This document shows, in pieces, positions 19,437 to 28,713 of a stretch of DNA of 37,639 bases. Source of the DNA: Methanobacteriota archaeon. GTDB taxonomy: Archaea > Thermoplasmatota > Poseidoniia > Poseidoniales > Thalassarchaeaceae. The stretch covers positions 12,199 through 49,837 of the forward strand of contig PBBV01000011.1 of the NCBI GenBank assembly GCA_002717835.1, given 5' to 3'. The notes beneath the pieces were generated by a model. That model did not search any database. It saw only the letters and a program-made list of their open reading frames with translations, and was not told where the DNA came from. Made by a program: the position numbers and the translations under genes. How positions within the stretch are numbered: position 1 is the first letter of the stretch; every line of letters begins with the position of its first letter.

Positions 19437-20519
19437 ATGAAGAAAGTGCTTGAGGGCGTGAAGATACTTGACCTGTCAAGGGTTCTCGCAGGGCCGTACG
19501 CTGCACAAAACCTCGCGGATTTGGGGGCCGATGTACTCAAAATTGAGGCACCTTGGGGTGATGATACAAGAGGGTGGGGCCCTCCTTTCACGACTGGTTT
19601 TGATGGAAATGATGTTGCTGCATACTTCCTTTCGTGCAACCGCGGAAAGACGATAATTAGAATGAACCTCAAACAAGATGGCGGAAAACTCCGAAAATTA
19701 GTCGAGCAAGCGGATGTGGTCTTGGAAAACTTCCGCCCCGGAACCTTCGAAAGAATGGTGGGGGATGTTCCTAATGACACAATATTGTGCTCAATATCTG
19801 GATACGGCGCTACTGGCCCAAGATCTTCTGAACCAGGATATGATCTCTCACTGCAAGCAAGATCGGGCATCATGTCCATTACCGGGGAGGAAGGGCGTCC
19901 ACCCGTCAAAGTCGGTGTAGCTTGGATTGACGTCATAACAGGCCTTCATGCCACATCTGCAATACTGGCTGCTCTCTTCCACAGAGAAAGGACAGGAAAG
20001 AGTCAACGCATAGATATCAGCCTATGGGATTGTGCTATTTCCGCACTCGTAAACCAAGCTCAGAACAAGCTTGCATCGGGAAAGGAACCACAATCAATGG
20101 GAAGCGCTCACCCTAATTTGGTGCCATATCGTGCCTTTGAAGCATCAGATGGGTGGTTCGTATTGGCTGTAGGAAGTGATGCACAATGGCAACAGCTCGT
20201 TGAGATCCTCAAGATTGATTGTCAGGATTCATGGTCAGAAAATTCAGGAAGGGTGAAAGACAGAATAAGAATTGAGGAAACACTGTCCAAGATATTCAAA
20301 AATGACACAAGAAAGTATTGGGAGGATTTTTTGGTGGGGATACCCTGTGCACCAGTAAACACAATCGGCCAAGCATTGGGTGATATCCAATCTGTCGAAA
20401 GAGGCGTAATATGGAGTGTGGACGGCGTACAGACTCTTGCTAATCCGCTGAGAGGGATGTCTCTAACTCCTGCAACGCCAAGCAATCCCTCTGAAACTTC
20501 TTTTGACCTAAATATGTAA
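19437..20519 (+). CDS. Class III CoA-transferase (CaiB/BaiF family)
   Basis: LEGVKILDLSRVLAGPYAAQNLADLGADVLKIEAPWGDDTRGWGPPF, LSCNRGKTIIRMNL, GYGATGPRSSEPGYDLSLQARSGIMSITGE. Confidence 0.93.
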   Translation: MKKVLEGVKILDLSRVLAGPYAAQNLADLGADVLKIEAPWGDDTRGWGPPFTTGFDGNDVAAYFLSCNRGKTIIRMNLKQDGGKLRKLVEQADVVLENFRPGTFERMVGDVPNDTILCSISGYGATGPRSSEPGYDLSLQARSGIMSITGEEGRPPVKVGVAWIDVITGLHATSAILAALFHRERTGKSQRIDISLWDCAISALVNQAQNKLASGKEPQSMGSAHPNLVPYRAFEASDGWFVLAVGSDAQWQQLVEILKIDCQDSWSENSGRVKDRIRIEETLSKIFKNDTRKYWEDFLVGIPCAPVNTIGQALGDIQSVERGVIWSVDGVQTLANPLRGMSLTPATPSNPSETSFDLNM

Positions 20520-20545
20520 TACAAACCAACAGAAATATCTGGCTA

Positions 20546-20782
20546 TCAATCAAATTTCGGAATATTTTTTATGAGGATTTCAAGTAGTCTGAAGATGAGA
20601 GGAATTACGAGGTACCAGACGATCATGAAGGAGATACCAATGTATGTCGAAAATGAAGAATCACCTCCGATTATTTCATTCATTAGGATAATAGATATAA
20701 CAATTGCAAAGATTGCAAAATCAAATAGTGAGAAAACAATTCCAAGCGCCTTAGCCATTGAATCAACCCCTCTCCGAATCAA
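20546..20782 (-). CDS. Small membrane protein, unknown
   Basis: 78 aa, two to three hydrophobic segments. Confidence 0.45.
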   Translation of the reverse strand: MIRRGVDSMAKALGIVFSLFDFAIFAIVISIILMNEIIGGDSSFSTYIGISFMIVWYLVIPLIFRLLEILIKNIPKFD

Positions 20783-20804
20783 CGAGCAATCCTAAGTATA
20801 TCCT

Positions 20805-21473
20805 ATGCAATCTATGTTAGTAACCCATGATATAGTTGCTAGTGCACCCATCGGCATGTCTAGTACACCTGCTGTGGATCTGTTCAGCAAGTGGGCCTTA
20901 GATAACCGTGATGAGGGAATGGAGACAGGACATTCATCGAGTGTGAATGCAATGATATCTGCGGTCTTGGACCGTCTCCCTTCTGAGTTTACCGCTCTAG
21001 ACTTAGGGTGCGGGAATGGATGGGCTGTTCGCAGACTAAAATTAGTGCCAAACTGTGTATTTTCATCAGGTGTAGACGGTTCTGAGGTGATGATAAAAAA
21101 GGCCAGATCAATAGACCCAGATGGCGAATATTTTCATGGAATGCTTCCTCAGTGGTCTCCGAATAGTCCATCAGATCTGGTTCTGAGTATGGAATTCTTG
21201 TACTACCTAGAAGACCCAATATCTTTTCTCAGGACTTTACACGGAGAATGGGTGATGCCCGGAGGATCTGTTGCATTAGGGATTGATCATTACCTGGAAA
21301 ATGAATCAAGCCTTAATTGGTCTGAATCCCTGGATGTGCATATGACTACCCTGTCAGCGGAGGAATGGGTACAAGGGCTCCGAATGGCTGGTTTCAAAAA
21401 AGTCGAGAGCTTCTTCACAGGTGCCAAAGAAGGTTGGAATGGCACACTGGTGTTGATCGGCACAAAACTCTAG
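20805..21473 (+). CDS. SAM-dependent class I methyltransferase
   Basis: Motif I FTALDLGCGNGWAVRRLKL, SGVDGSEVMIKKARSI, SDLVLSMEFLYYLEDPISFLRTL. Confidence 0.82.
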   Translation: MQSMLVTHDIVASAPIGMSSTPAVDLFSKWALDNRDEGMETGHSSSVNAMISAVLDRLPSEFTALDLGCGNGWAVRRLKLVPNCVFSSGVDGSEVMIKKARSIDPDGEYFHGMLPQWSPNSPSDLVLSMEFLYYLEDPISFLRTLHGEWVMPGGSVALGIDHYLENESSLNWSESLDVHMTTLSAEEWVQGLRMAGFKKVESFFTGAKEGWNGTLVLIGTKL

Positions 21474-21478
21474 ACGAA

Positions 21479-21670
21479 TCACTCGGGACTGAATTTAGAG
21501 TCAAGGATAGCGAGAATTGAGTTTGTATCATCTATTATATCGAAAAGAGAGTTATCCTTAGTGTAGATTAGTAATTTCTTGCCATCGTCACTTGCTTGAT
21601 ATGCGCATATGGCGTCCATTCTTATTCGTGTTATACCGCCTTCAGTTGTAGCCTTGATCCACTTTGACAT
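21479..21670 (-). CDS. Small conserved-looking protein, unknown
   Basis: 63 aa ORF (MSKWIKATTEGGITRIRMDAICAYQASDDGKKLLIYTKDNSLFDIID...) in an otherwise unoccupied interval. Confidence 0.45.
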   Translation of the reverse strand: MSKWIKATTEGGITRIRMDAICAYQASDDGKKLLIYTKDNSLFDIIDDTNSILAILDSKFSPE

Positions 21671-21735
21671 TAATTCGGGCGCGTTCGGTAGCGAATATAA
21701 TCCCTATCCAACTGTGTCCTGAATAATGTTGTAGC

Positions 21736-21745
21736 ATATAAAATC
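21736..21745 (+). promoter_or_regulatory. Possible TATA element upstream of the LURP-one-like gene
   Basis: CATATAAAAT in an AT-rich intergenic stretch about 70 bp upstream of the ATG at 21812. Confidence 0.3.
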
Positions 21746-21811
21746 ATAAATCTTAATTTTACAGACGCGTTGCTCAAATTCACTTATCAGTGATGAGATG
21801 GAGGCAAAGAT

Positions 21812-22411
21812 ATGGCAGAATTGTTTGAGGCTGATGGATATATGGTTCGGCAGAAGGTCATGAAAATCCTTGGGGAGGAGTTTCACATCTATTCCGACGA
21901 ATCTATGCAGAGCATGATCGGATATTCAAAGATGGCCGCATTGAAGCTTAAAGAGGACATTAGGTTGTACTCCGATGAATCTAAGTCGACAGAGCTTTTG
22001 ATAATAAAACAACAAGGAATCTTGGATTTCACCGGGGGCTTCACTGTAGTCGATGGACAGACAGGAGAATCCCTGGGAACATTGAAACGAAAAGGCATGA
22101 GATCCATTTTCAGTGACTCTTGGGTACTCACTGATGATAATAAAAATGTGATTGGATCGCTGGGGGAGGAAAGTAGAGGGTTGGCTTTGATTCGTCGCTT
22201 TATTCCGTATCTAACCATATTATTCCCTCAACAATTCCTCTTGAGGGTAAATGGGGCAAAAGGAGCTGTAAAATATACGCAAAAGATGAATCCGTTTGTG
22301 CACAAATTGTCGGTGGATGGAGTCAAATCCTCGGGTGTAGATCCGAGGATTGCTGCAGCTGCAGCAATTTTATTGATAGCTATTGAAGGAAAGCAAAGCC
22401 AAGTAAGTTGA
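21812..22411 (+). CDS. LURP-one-related / Tubby-C-like beta-barrel protein
   Basis: DGYMVRQKVMKILGEEFHIYSDE...LKEDIRLYSDES...LLIIKQQGILDFTGGFTVVDGQTGESLGTLKRKGMRSIFSDSWVLTDDN: LOR-domain pattern. Confidence 0.65.
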   Translation: MAELFEADGYMVRQKVMKILGEEFHIYSDESMQSMIGYSKMAALKLKEDIRLYSDESKSTELLIIKQQGILDFTGGFTVVDGQTGESLGTLKRKGMRSIFSDSWVLTDDNKNVIGSLGEESRGLALIRRFIPYLTILFPQQFLLRVNGAKGAVKYTQKMNPFVHKLSVDGVKSSGVDPRIAAAAAILLIAIEGKQSQVS

Positions 22412-22421
22412 TTACAAATAT

Positions 22422-23747
22422 TCAATCCCTGAAATCAGCTTTCTTTTTGCCTTTTCGACGACCCCCATTCCCCTTTCGCCGTCTGTTTTTGGGCTTATCC
22501 CCGCCTCTATTCGACTCCTTGTGGTGATTGCTCTTACGGGATCTTCTAGACCTCTTGCTGTTGTTTCGAGAGTGGCGTTTTCGCTTCCCCTCTGACTTTT
22601 CAGGGGGGACCAATACAAACTCCCTCTCGTCCAGGATTTCGGGCTCCGGATTTGTGATTTCGCACCTTATTCCCACTTGGCTCTGTATCCTTCGATACTG
22701 CCTATTCTGAGATCTTTGCACAAGAGAAACAACTGTTCCGGTGGACCCTGCACGGGCGGTTCTCCCACTTCGGTGCTTGTACGCCTTTCCATTTTCAGGA
22801 GGATCGTAGTGAATAACACACCCTACATCATCTACATCAATACCTCTTGATGCTACATCGGTGGCTATCAGAACCCTTGCACGACCCGTACTGAATTTTC
22901 TCATTGACCTATCTCTCTGGTTCTGATTCATACCGCCGTGCAGGATAGTATTCGACGAACCCAATTCATCCATCTGTTTACCCAGTCTGTTAACCCCCGC
23001 TCTCGTTTTACAGAATATTATGCTCCTACCACATTTTTCGGTAATATACGCTGATAAGTCTGCTTTGCCTCTGGATTCAACCTTCCAGAATATATGTTGC
23101 ATGCTATCCATGCTAACTTCCTCAGGCCCAATGCCGATTATCGCAGGATTGTCTTGGTATGAATCTACTATCTCACCGACATCATCGTCCAAGGTTGCAC
23201 TGAACAGAATTGTCTGGCGGTTCGGGCTGCACTCGTCAAGTATGGCACATACAGGATCCATGAACCCCATGTCTGCCATCCTATCAGCTTCATCGAGAAC
23301 AACAATTTCAACATCATCAAGACGCAAAGCACCCCTGTCGAGTAAATCAATCAGTCTGCCCGGACAGGCTACCAATATCTCCACGCCTCTATCCAATTTT
23401 CGCAACTGGCCCTTGTAAGGAGTCCCCCCGTATACGGATAATACGTCTAGTCCCGCTGAACGAGCAAGCGGGTGTAGAACGTTACGAATCTGTTCTGCAA
23501 GCTCTCTTGTAGGCGTAAGAATTAGCGACGTCGGCCTCTTAGACTCTGCTTTGGAGGTCCTCGATATCAATGGCAGTCCGAATGCAAGAGTTTTCCCAGA
23601 TCCAGTTGGGGCCCTACAGCAGATATCCCTTCCCAGCATCGCATCAGGTATGGCTTCGCATTGTACCTCAAATGGCTCTGTAAAACCCTCCTCCTCTAGA
23701 GCAATGACCAAACTAGGTTCGATCCCTAAATCTGAAAATCGAACCAA
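22422..23747 (-). CDS. DEAD-box RNA helicase with basic low-complexity C-terminal tail
   Basis: Q motif GFTEPFEVQCEAIP, APTGSGKTLAFGLP, PTRELAEQI, VLDEADRMADMGFM, SATLDD, ATDVASRGIDVDDVGCVIHYDPP, HRSGRTARAG. Confidence 0.95.
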   Translation of the reverse strand: MVRFSDLGIEPSLVIALEEEGFTEPFEVQCEAIPDAMLGRDICCRAPTGSGKTLAFGLPLISRTSKAESKRPTSLILTPTRELAEQIRNVLHPLARSAGLDVLSVYGGTPYKGQLRKLDRGVEILVACPGRLIDLLDRGALRLDDVEIVVLDEADRMADMGFMDPVCAILDECSPNRQTILFSATLDDDVGEIVDSYQDNPAIIGIGPEEVSMDSMQHIFWKVESRGKADLSAYITEKCGRSIIFCKTRAGVNRLGKQMDELGSSNTILHGGMNQNQRDRSMRKFSTGRARVLIATDVASRGIDVDDVGCVIHYDPPENGKAYKHRSGRTARAGSTGTVVSLVQRSQNRQYRRIQSQVGIRCEITNPEPEILDEREFVLVPPEKSEGKRKRHSRNNSKRSRRSRKSNHHKESNRGGDKPKNRRRKGNGGRRKGKKKADFRD

Positions 23748-23836
23748 GATATGCCTCTGTCTCTCCCGAAACCCTATCCTATTTAGTATAGGAGTAGGAA
23801 AAAAAAGAATGCTTGCTCATCAAAGCCAGTCAACCG

Positions 23837-24562
23837 TCAAGCCAGCCCCTCAAAGATGTAGTAAAATCCACAGGCCATGATTCCCACCATTACCCCTCTC
23901 TGAATTAAATGTGATTTTAGAGATTCAAGCCATTTTTTCCCTATTCGAGCACCTAACACTGCCGATACCACTAGAATGAAGCAAATTTGCGCATGAGCCA
24001 TCAAGTCCTCGCTTCGATATGCTAGGTAAACAGGCAATCTTGACAAATCCACACAAAGTGCAAGGATACTCGCAGTCGCTGCATACTCCATTTTGTTGGG
24101 TAACCGTCGAGTTAGGAACATCGCTCTGAGTGCACCCTGGTGACCTGATAGGCCCCCCATGAATCCAGAACCTAAGCCACCTACTCTGTCATTCGCTTCC
24201 GGTATTCTGTATCCTGTCCACTTTTCTGAGAGCGTGAGTAGTGGGAGAATTACCAGAAAAGATCCAATCATTACCAGCAAAGGGTCCTGTGAAAATTGAT
24301 TCTGTAATCCCGCACCCGCCACGGCTCCAAAGACCAGCCATATGCCGTATCGTTTGAAGGCCGAGAAATCTATCCATCCCCACATGCTCCAGCATTTTGC
24401 AGCATTGTGTGCGCCGTGTACAACAGCCACAATGGCTATTGCTTCATGAGGCGGCATAAACGCTAATACCAGCGGAGTCAGCATGGTGGATAGCCCAAAA
24501 CCAGCAGGAACAGTGAGTAAAGCTGCGATGAAGGCACCTGTTGTGAGAACGATTAATTCCAT
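23837..24562 (-). CDS. TauE/SafE-family membrane permease
   Basis: TVPAGFGLSTMLTPLVLAFMPPHEAIAIVAVVHGAHNAAKC...GGLGSGFMGGLSGHQGALRAMFL; multi-pass hydrophobic profile. Confidence 0.85.
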   Translation of the reverse strand: MELIVLTTGAFIAALLTVPAGFGLSTMLTPLVLAFMPPHEAIAIVAVVHGAHNAAKCWSMWGWIDFSAFKRYGIWLVFGAVAGAGLQNQFSQDPLLVMIGSFLVILPLLTLSEKWTGYRIPEANDRVGGLGSGFMGGLSGHQGALRAMFLTRRLPNKMEYAATASILALCVDLSRLPVYLAYRSEDLMAHAQICFILVVSAVLGARIGKKWLESLKSHLIQRGVMVGIMACGFYYIFEGLA

Positions 24563-24623
24563 TGTCCTCTACCTGCTTGCGTATTAGACACATCCACTTC
24601 AATCGTTCCTGTAACTATTCAAG

Positions 24624-26030
24624 CTAAACCCCATATTCTACAGGAAGTAGAGTTTCCACTCCGAAAAGAGGATCCGGATCACTCGAATCATGATATGCCA
24701 CTACGGCACCGCCATCGGGAAGAATACCCATTGAAGCGAAATCAAATCTTATGTCATTTCCAGCCCCACTTGTTGAATCTAAGTCACCAAGGCCAATGTT
24801 TGTTCTAAGGTCCGGCTCAAGAGATTGAGAATAATCTCGGACGTGCCAGGATACGTCGATATCTGGTCCGCTCGAAGATTGATACCTTACATTGAGAACA
24901 AATAGATCATGAAAACCATTCGAATGAAATTCCCATTCCTCCAATTCAGACCCAAAACCAGAAAGATCGTATGTCTGAATTTCCCATGCCTCTCCTCCAT
25001 CTGACGATACCATATGTGTGATGGTTATACCGTCTGCCCGGACACAATGAAGAATCCCACTAGAATCAAATGAGCAGTATTGTGATGGAAGGGATGACCC
25101 ATTCAGTGTCACTCCTGTCCACCAATTCAAGGAAGTGTCCAAATAGGCATCGTCACCGTCGAGAAAATAATCAGGAAAGTAAAGGCCACCCGAAGGTACA
25201 GGGAATGCACGCATCTCTTTGTGAGGTTTGGTGTAATCCCATTCCTTCCCAAGGGGTCCCGGCATCAGATCTACTTCTATGGAGGGCAAATTCGAATCCC
25301 TGTCCGGGAATCCGAAATAATCGTAATTCAGACCATCAGTGGAAATTTGCCCACCAACGTTCTGGACTTGATGCCAGAAGTTTGAGATTACTAAACTAGC
25401 ATAGGGTCCGTTGCCATATAACCCTCCACTGATAGGCCCTACTACTTCTACTTGCCAAGATCTGTCGTAAAAGGGCTCGGGAGTCCTATTGAAGCACCAA
25501 CTCCACTCTTCATCTTCAGCGTCGTAAAAGAAGGCATAGAACTGATCAGCACCAGATGTTGAAGGATAAGGGAACCAGCCCATAGCAATCAGGTCCCCGT
25601 TGGTGGCCTGTACTATGCTGCCTTCCCCAAGTCCTTCTTGACCTGGAACTGTGGGTTTAGGTTCCATACATCCAATTTGCGAGAAGACTGAAGGGACGTA
25701 TTCCTGCCAAGTTCTGCCCCTATCTTCTGACCAGGTCGGGTACTCGCCCCCAAAATTCAGTATCCAACCTTCCTTGGTAATGGCAAGATAATGCTCACAG
25801 CAGTTCCCCCCCTCCTCATTTCCAAATACGGCCCAGTTCGACTCACCTATGGAACCGTTTTCGAAAGCATATGCAACTGAAAAGTTACGAACATCATCGA
25901 GACCCTCAAGCGAAAGTTGGGTAAGACCCTCATCCCACACTACACTATTTTCCGATTCTCCGGGGTTCTCCCCCATACAACCTGAAAGTACCATTGCAGA
26001 CAATAGCAAGGCAGTTGTCCATTCCCTCAT
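24624..26030 (-). CDS. Secreted lipoprotein with BNR/Asp-box (sialidase-like) repeats (ORF extends to GTG at 26054)
   Basis: Lipobox-like signal MREWTTALLLSAMVLSGCMGENPG; Asp-box-like motifs WSEDRGRTWQEY and VSSDGGEAWEIQ. Confidence 0.65.
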   Translation of the reverse strand: MREWTTALLLSAMVLSGCMGENPGESENSVVWDEGLTQLSLEGLDDVRNFSVAYAFENGSIGESNWAVFGNEEGGNCCEHYLAITKEGWILNFGGEYPTWSEDRGRTWQEYVPSVFSQIGCMEPKPTVPGQEGLGEGSIVQATNGDLIAMGWFPYPSTSGADQFYAFFYDAEDEEWSWCFNRTPEPFYDRSWQVEVVGPISGGLYGNGPYASLVISNFWHQVQNVGGQISTDGLNYDYFGFPDRDSNLPSIEVDLMPGPLGKEWDYTKPHKEMRAFPVPSGGLYFPDYFLDGDDAYLDTSLNWWTGVTLNGSSLPSQYCSFDSSGILHCVRADGITITHMVSSDGGEAWEIQTYDLSGFGSELEEWEFHSNGFHDLFVLNVRYQSSSGPDIDVSWHVRDYSQSLEPDLRTNIGLGDLDSTSGAGNDIRFDFASMGILPDGGAVVAYHDSSDPDPLFGVETLLPVEYGV

Positions 26031-26138
26031 TACCCCTAACCCGTGCCATGACACTAATGGAAATTTTGCTAATATGATGACTTCAAGGAATTGTCGATCT
26101 TAAGATGATTTGATATCCCGTCTCATAGTCTAGGGAAT

Positions 26139-28712
26139 GTGAACCGAGCTGCCGCATTCACCATGGCCCTACTCCTCCTACAACTAACGACTCCAGTAGT
26201 TGCCCAGGATAATGATCCCAGAATAATCATCACGGAGGTGTACGTGTCGCCCAACAGCGCTGATTATGGAGGTATAGATTGGAATGGAGATGGGGAAATT
26301 GGAAGATACTCGAACCAATTTATAGAACTGCACAACCCTGGAAATGATGCTATTGATGTTGGAGGCTGGTGGCTCGATGACACGCCAGGACAAGGCTCTC
26401 CAGCGTGCTCCATAGGTTTTGGAACAGTAATTGAGCCAGGCGCATACGTCACATTTTTCCGAGCACTCACTAGAATCGAATTAGATTTCTTTGAAGGAGA
26501 CTCCGTCACTCTTTCAGATAGCTCAAAAGCACTCGTTGACAGCATGGGATACTACGGGCCTCAGACATGGGAAGGATCTGCGTATGAGGTTGGAAACTCA
26601 TCCTACGGCATCTCCTTCGGCGTTGATTCTGCTGGCGTGTGGTCGGAAATAAGTTCTGGTCCAACTCCAGGCGGGCCGAATGACGAACCATGGGTCGGAA
26701 CCAATCACCTGCAGGGTTCCTGCTATGGAGTCAGGGATGATGTCCACAGTGGTTCCTACATTCTTGAAGGCAGAATAGTGACGATGGAATCTGAGAATTC
26801 AGTTATCGATCAAGGCCGCATACTTGTCACTGATGGAGTTATAGAAGCGGTTTGGGATGCGTCCTCACCTGCCCCTGACGCGGCAGAGGGAGTAACTTCT
26901 ATCCCTACAAGCGGGACAATTTATCCCGGATTCATAGACCCACATAATCATGCAAAATACAATCTGATACCTTTGTGGGACCATGGTACTGATGGCTGGG
27001 ATAATCGCTATCAATGGCAGTCTTATTCTGGATACTCAGATGCCAAGGATATCGGATGCTCGCTCTACGACTCATCAGCGATGAGATTCGCTGAATTAAG
27101 GGCAATCGCTGGAGGAAATACCGCACTTCAGGGAAGTGCCAACTCAAATACCGATACATTCGATTCTATACTTGCAAGAAACATAGAGCTCTACAATTTC
27201 GAAAAGGACTCGATTCACACCAAAGTGACGGAGTTGGAGTCCGATTACATTGGAAATCACATCAAGACTGGAAATAACTCTGGAACCCTCGATGCATGGT
27301 TCATACATCTGGCGGAAGGAATCGACGAATCGAGTAGATCCGAGTTTGATGTCCTAGTTCAGAATAATTTGCTAGTTGGCGAGATAGTCATAGTGCATGG
27401 AACTGCATTAACCCAGACAGAATTCAATGCTCTCGGCAACGTAGGTGGAAGCCTTGCATGGTCACCCACATCGAACCTCCTCTTGTATGGAGAAACTACC
27501 GATATCAAAACCGCCAAAGAAGAAGGCGTGAATATCATGATTGGCCCAGATTGGGGGCCATCAGGATCCAAGAGCTCGATGCACGAGCTGAAGACTGCCG
27601 ATTGGTGGGATCAGAATGTACTTGGGAACATATTTTCAGATTTTGAATTAGTCCAGACTATATCGACAAATGTTGTTGATGCAATTGGATGGTCCGAATT
27701 CACGGGAAGAATCGTACCCGGTCTCGCTGCAGATCTGGTCGTGCTTGACACGTTTCACGCCGATCCTTACAGGAATGTGATTCAGGCAGTGGATCCGGAT
27801 GTACGCCTCGTAGTCGTAGGAGGACTCCCTGTTTATGGGGATCTAGACATAATGCAAGCAATGGATGATGATGCTGAGGTGATACATGGAATTGGCTTTA
27901 GTAAGGCAATCGACATCACATACGAGGGAGTCCCAGAGGCCCAGCAGACATATGCAGACATGATGGAATATCTCGGTCAATGCAATCAAGGTAAAACAGT
28001 CCCAATTGAATATCTCTTCACCATGGGGGATGAGAGATACTTCGATGTACTAAACCGCTCATCAACGTTTCAAAATGGACGTTCTATAGACCTCTGGACG
28101 ATGTATTATGACGTTGATTTGGATGAAAACGGACACAGAGTCGGGGGAACCGTCGGAGGAGCAGACCCAATAGAGACAAGCATAAACAGCGACAATGGCG
28201 GAGGTTCCCAGGCAATAGACCCAATACAACTCCCACAGATATTCGAGACATACGGCCCTCTGGGCGCAACAGTCGCGCACCCGATAGAAATGTCTCGGGG
28301 CATCCATCTCGAGGCCTGTGGCAGTGAATCGTCAATACTTCTTGCAGAGGGCGTCCCCTCTACACCTTCAGGACGAGAACTCGTCTGCGGCTCAGTGTCT
28401 ATCAGAACAGTTCCTGGAGAGGGCTGCCTTGCAACCCCAGACGCAAATTTTTGTGGCATAGGCGTCGGAGGGGCAATCGCCACCCCCGGACAACTTTGCG
28501 CAGAACTCCTAATGCCCGCAGGGGTAGAGTGTAGGGACGCATGGTCCTTCTTCGAGCCCGCGGGTGAACCATCCGAACCTGGCCCTGCAACACTAGAAGG
28601 AGAGGACTCAACAATCAGCGGACCTATCTACTGGATTGCAGTAATTGGATTATTAGGTCTCATAATAAGTTCGTTAACCGTTGCAATAACCAACTGGAAT
28701 CGTAGGAAGTAA
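26139..28712 (+). CDS. Secreted, membrane-anchored lamin-tail domain plus amidohydrolase protein (GTG start)
   Basis: Signal peptide MNRAAAFTMALLLLQLTTPVVA; LTD-like ITEVYVSPNSADYGGIDWNGDGEIGRYSNQFIELHNPGNDAIDVGGWWLDDT; amidohydrolase YPGFIDPHNHAKYN (HxH), WFIHLAEGID, IVHGTALTQ, IGPDWGPSGSKSSMHELKTA; C-term TM followed by NRRK. Confidence 0.85.
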   Translation: MNRAAAFTMALLLLQLTTPVVAQDNDPRIIITEVYVSPNSADYGGIDWNGDGEIGRYSNQFIELHNPGNDAIDVGGWWLDDTPGQGSPACSIGFGTVIEPGAYVTFFRALTRIELDFFEGDSVTLSDSSKALVDSMGYYGPQTWEGSAYEVGNSSYGISFGVDSAGVWSEISSGPTPGGPNDEPWVGTNHLQGSCYGVRDDVHSGSYILEGRIVTMESENSVIDQGRILVTDGVIEAVWDASSPAPDAAEGVTSIPTSGTIYPGFIDPHNHAKYNLIPLWDHGTDGWDNRYQWQSYSGYSDAKDIGCSLYDSSAMRFAELRAIAGGNTALQGSANSNTDTFDSILARNIELYNFEKDSIHTKVTELESDYIGNHIKTGNNSGTLDAWFIHLAEGIDESSRSEFDVLVQNNLLVGEIVIVHGTALTQTEFNALGNVGGSLAWSPTSNLLLYGETTDIKTAKEEGVNIMIGPDWGPSGSKSSMHELKTADWWDQNVLGNIFSDFELVQTISTNVVDAIGWSEFTGRIVPGLAADLVVLDTFHADPYRNVIQAVDPDVRLVVVGGLPVYGDLDIMQAMDDDAEVIHGIGFSKAIDITYEGVPEAQQTYADMMEYLGQCNQGKTVPIEYLFTMGDERYFDVLNRSSTFQNGRSIDLWTMYYDVDLDENGHRVGGTVGGADPIETSINSDNGGGSQAIDPIQLPQIFETYGPLGATVAHPIEMSRGIHLEACGSESSILLAEGVPSTPSGRELVCGSVSIRTVPGEGCLATPDANFCGIGVGGAIATPGQLCAELLMPAGVECRDAWSFFEPAGEPSEPGPATLEGEDSTISGPIYWIAVIGLLGLIISSLTVAITNWNRRK

Positions 28713-28713
28713 C

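Noticed and set aside
19418-19936. 172-aa reverse ORF over the CaiB-like gene
   Set aside because: Antisense to a well-supported CoA-transferase.
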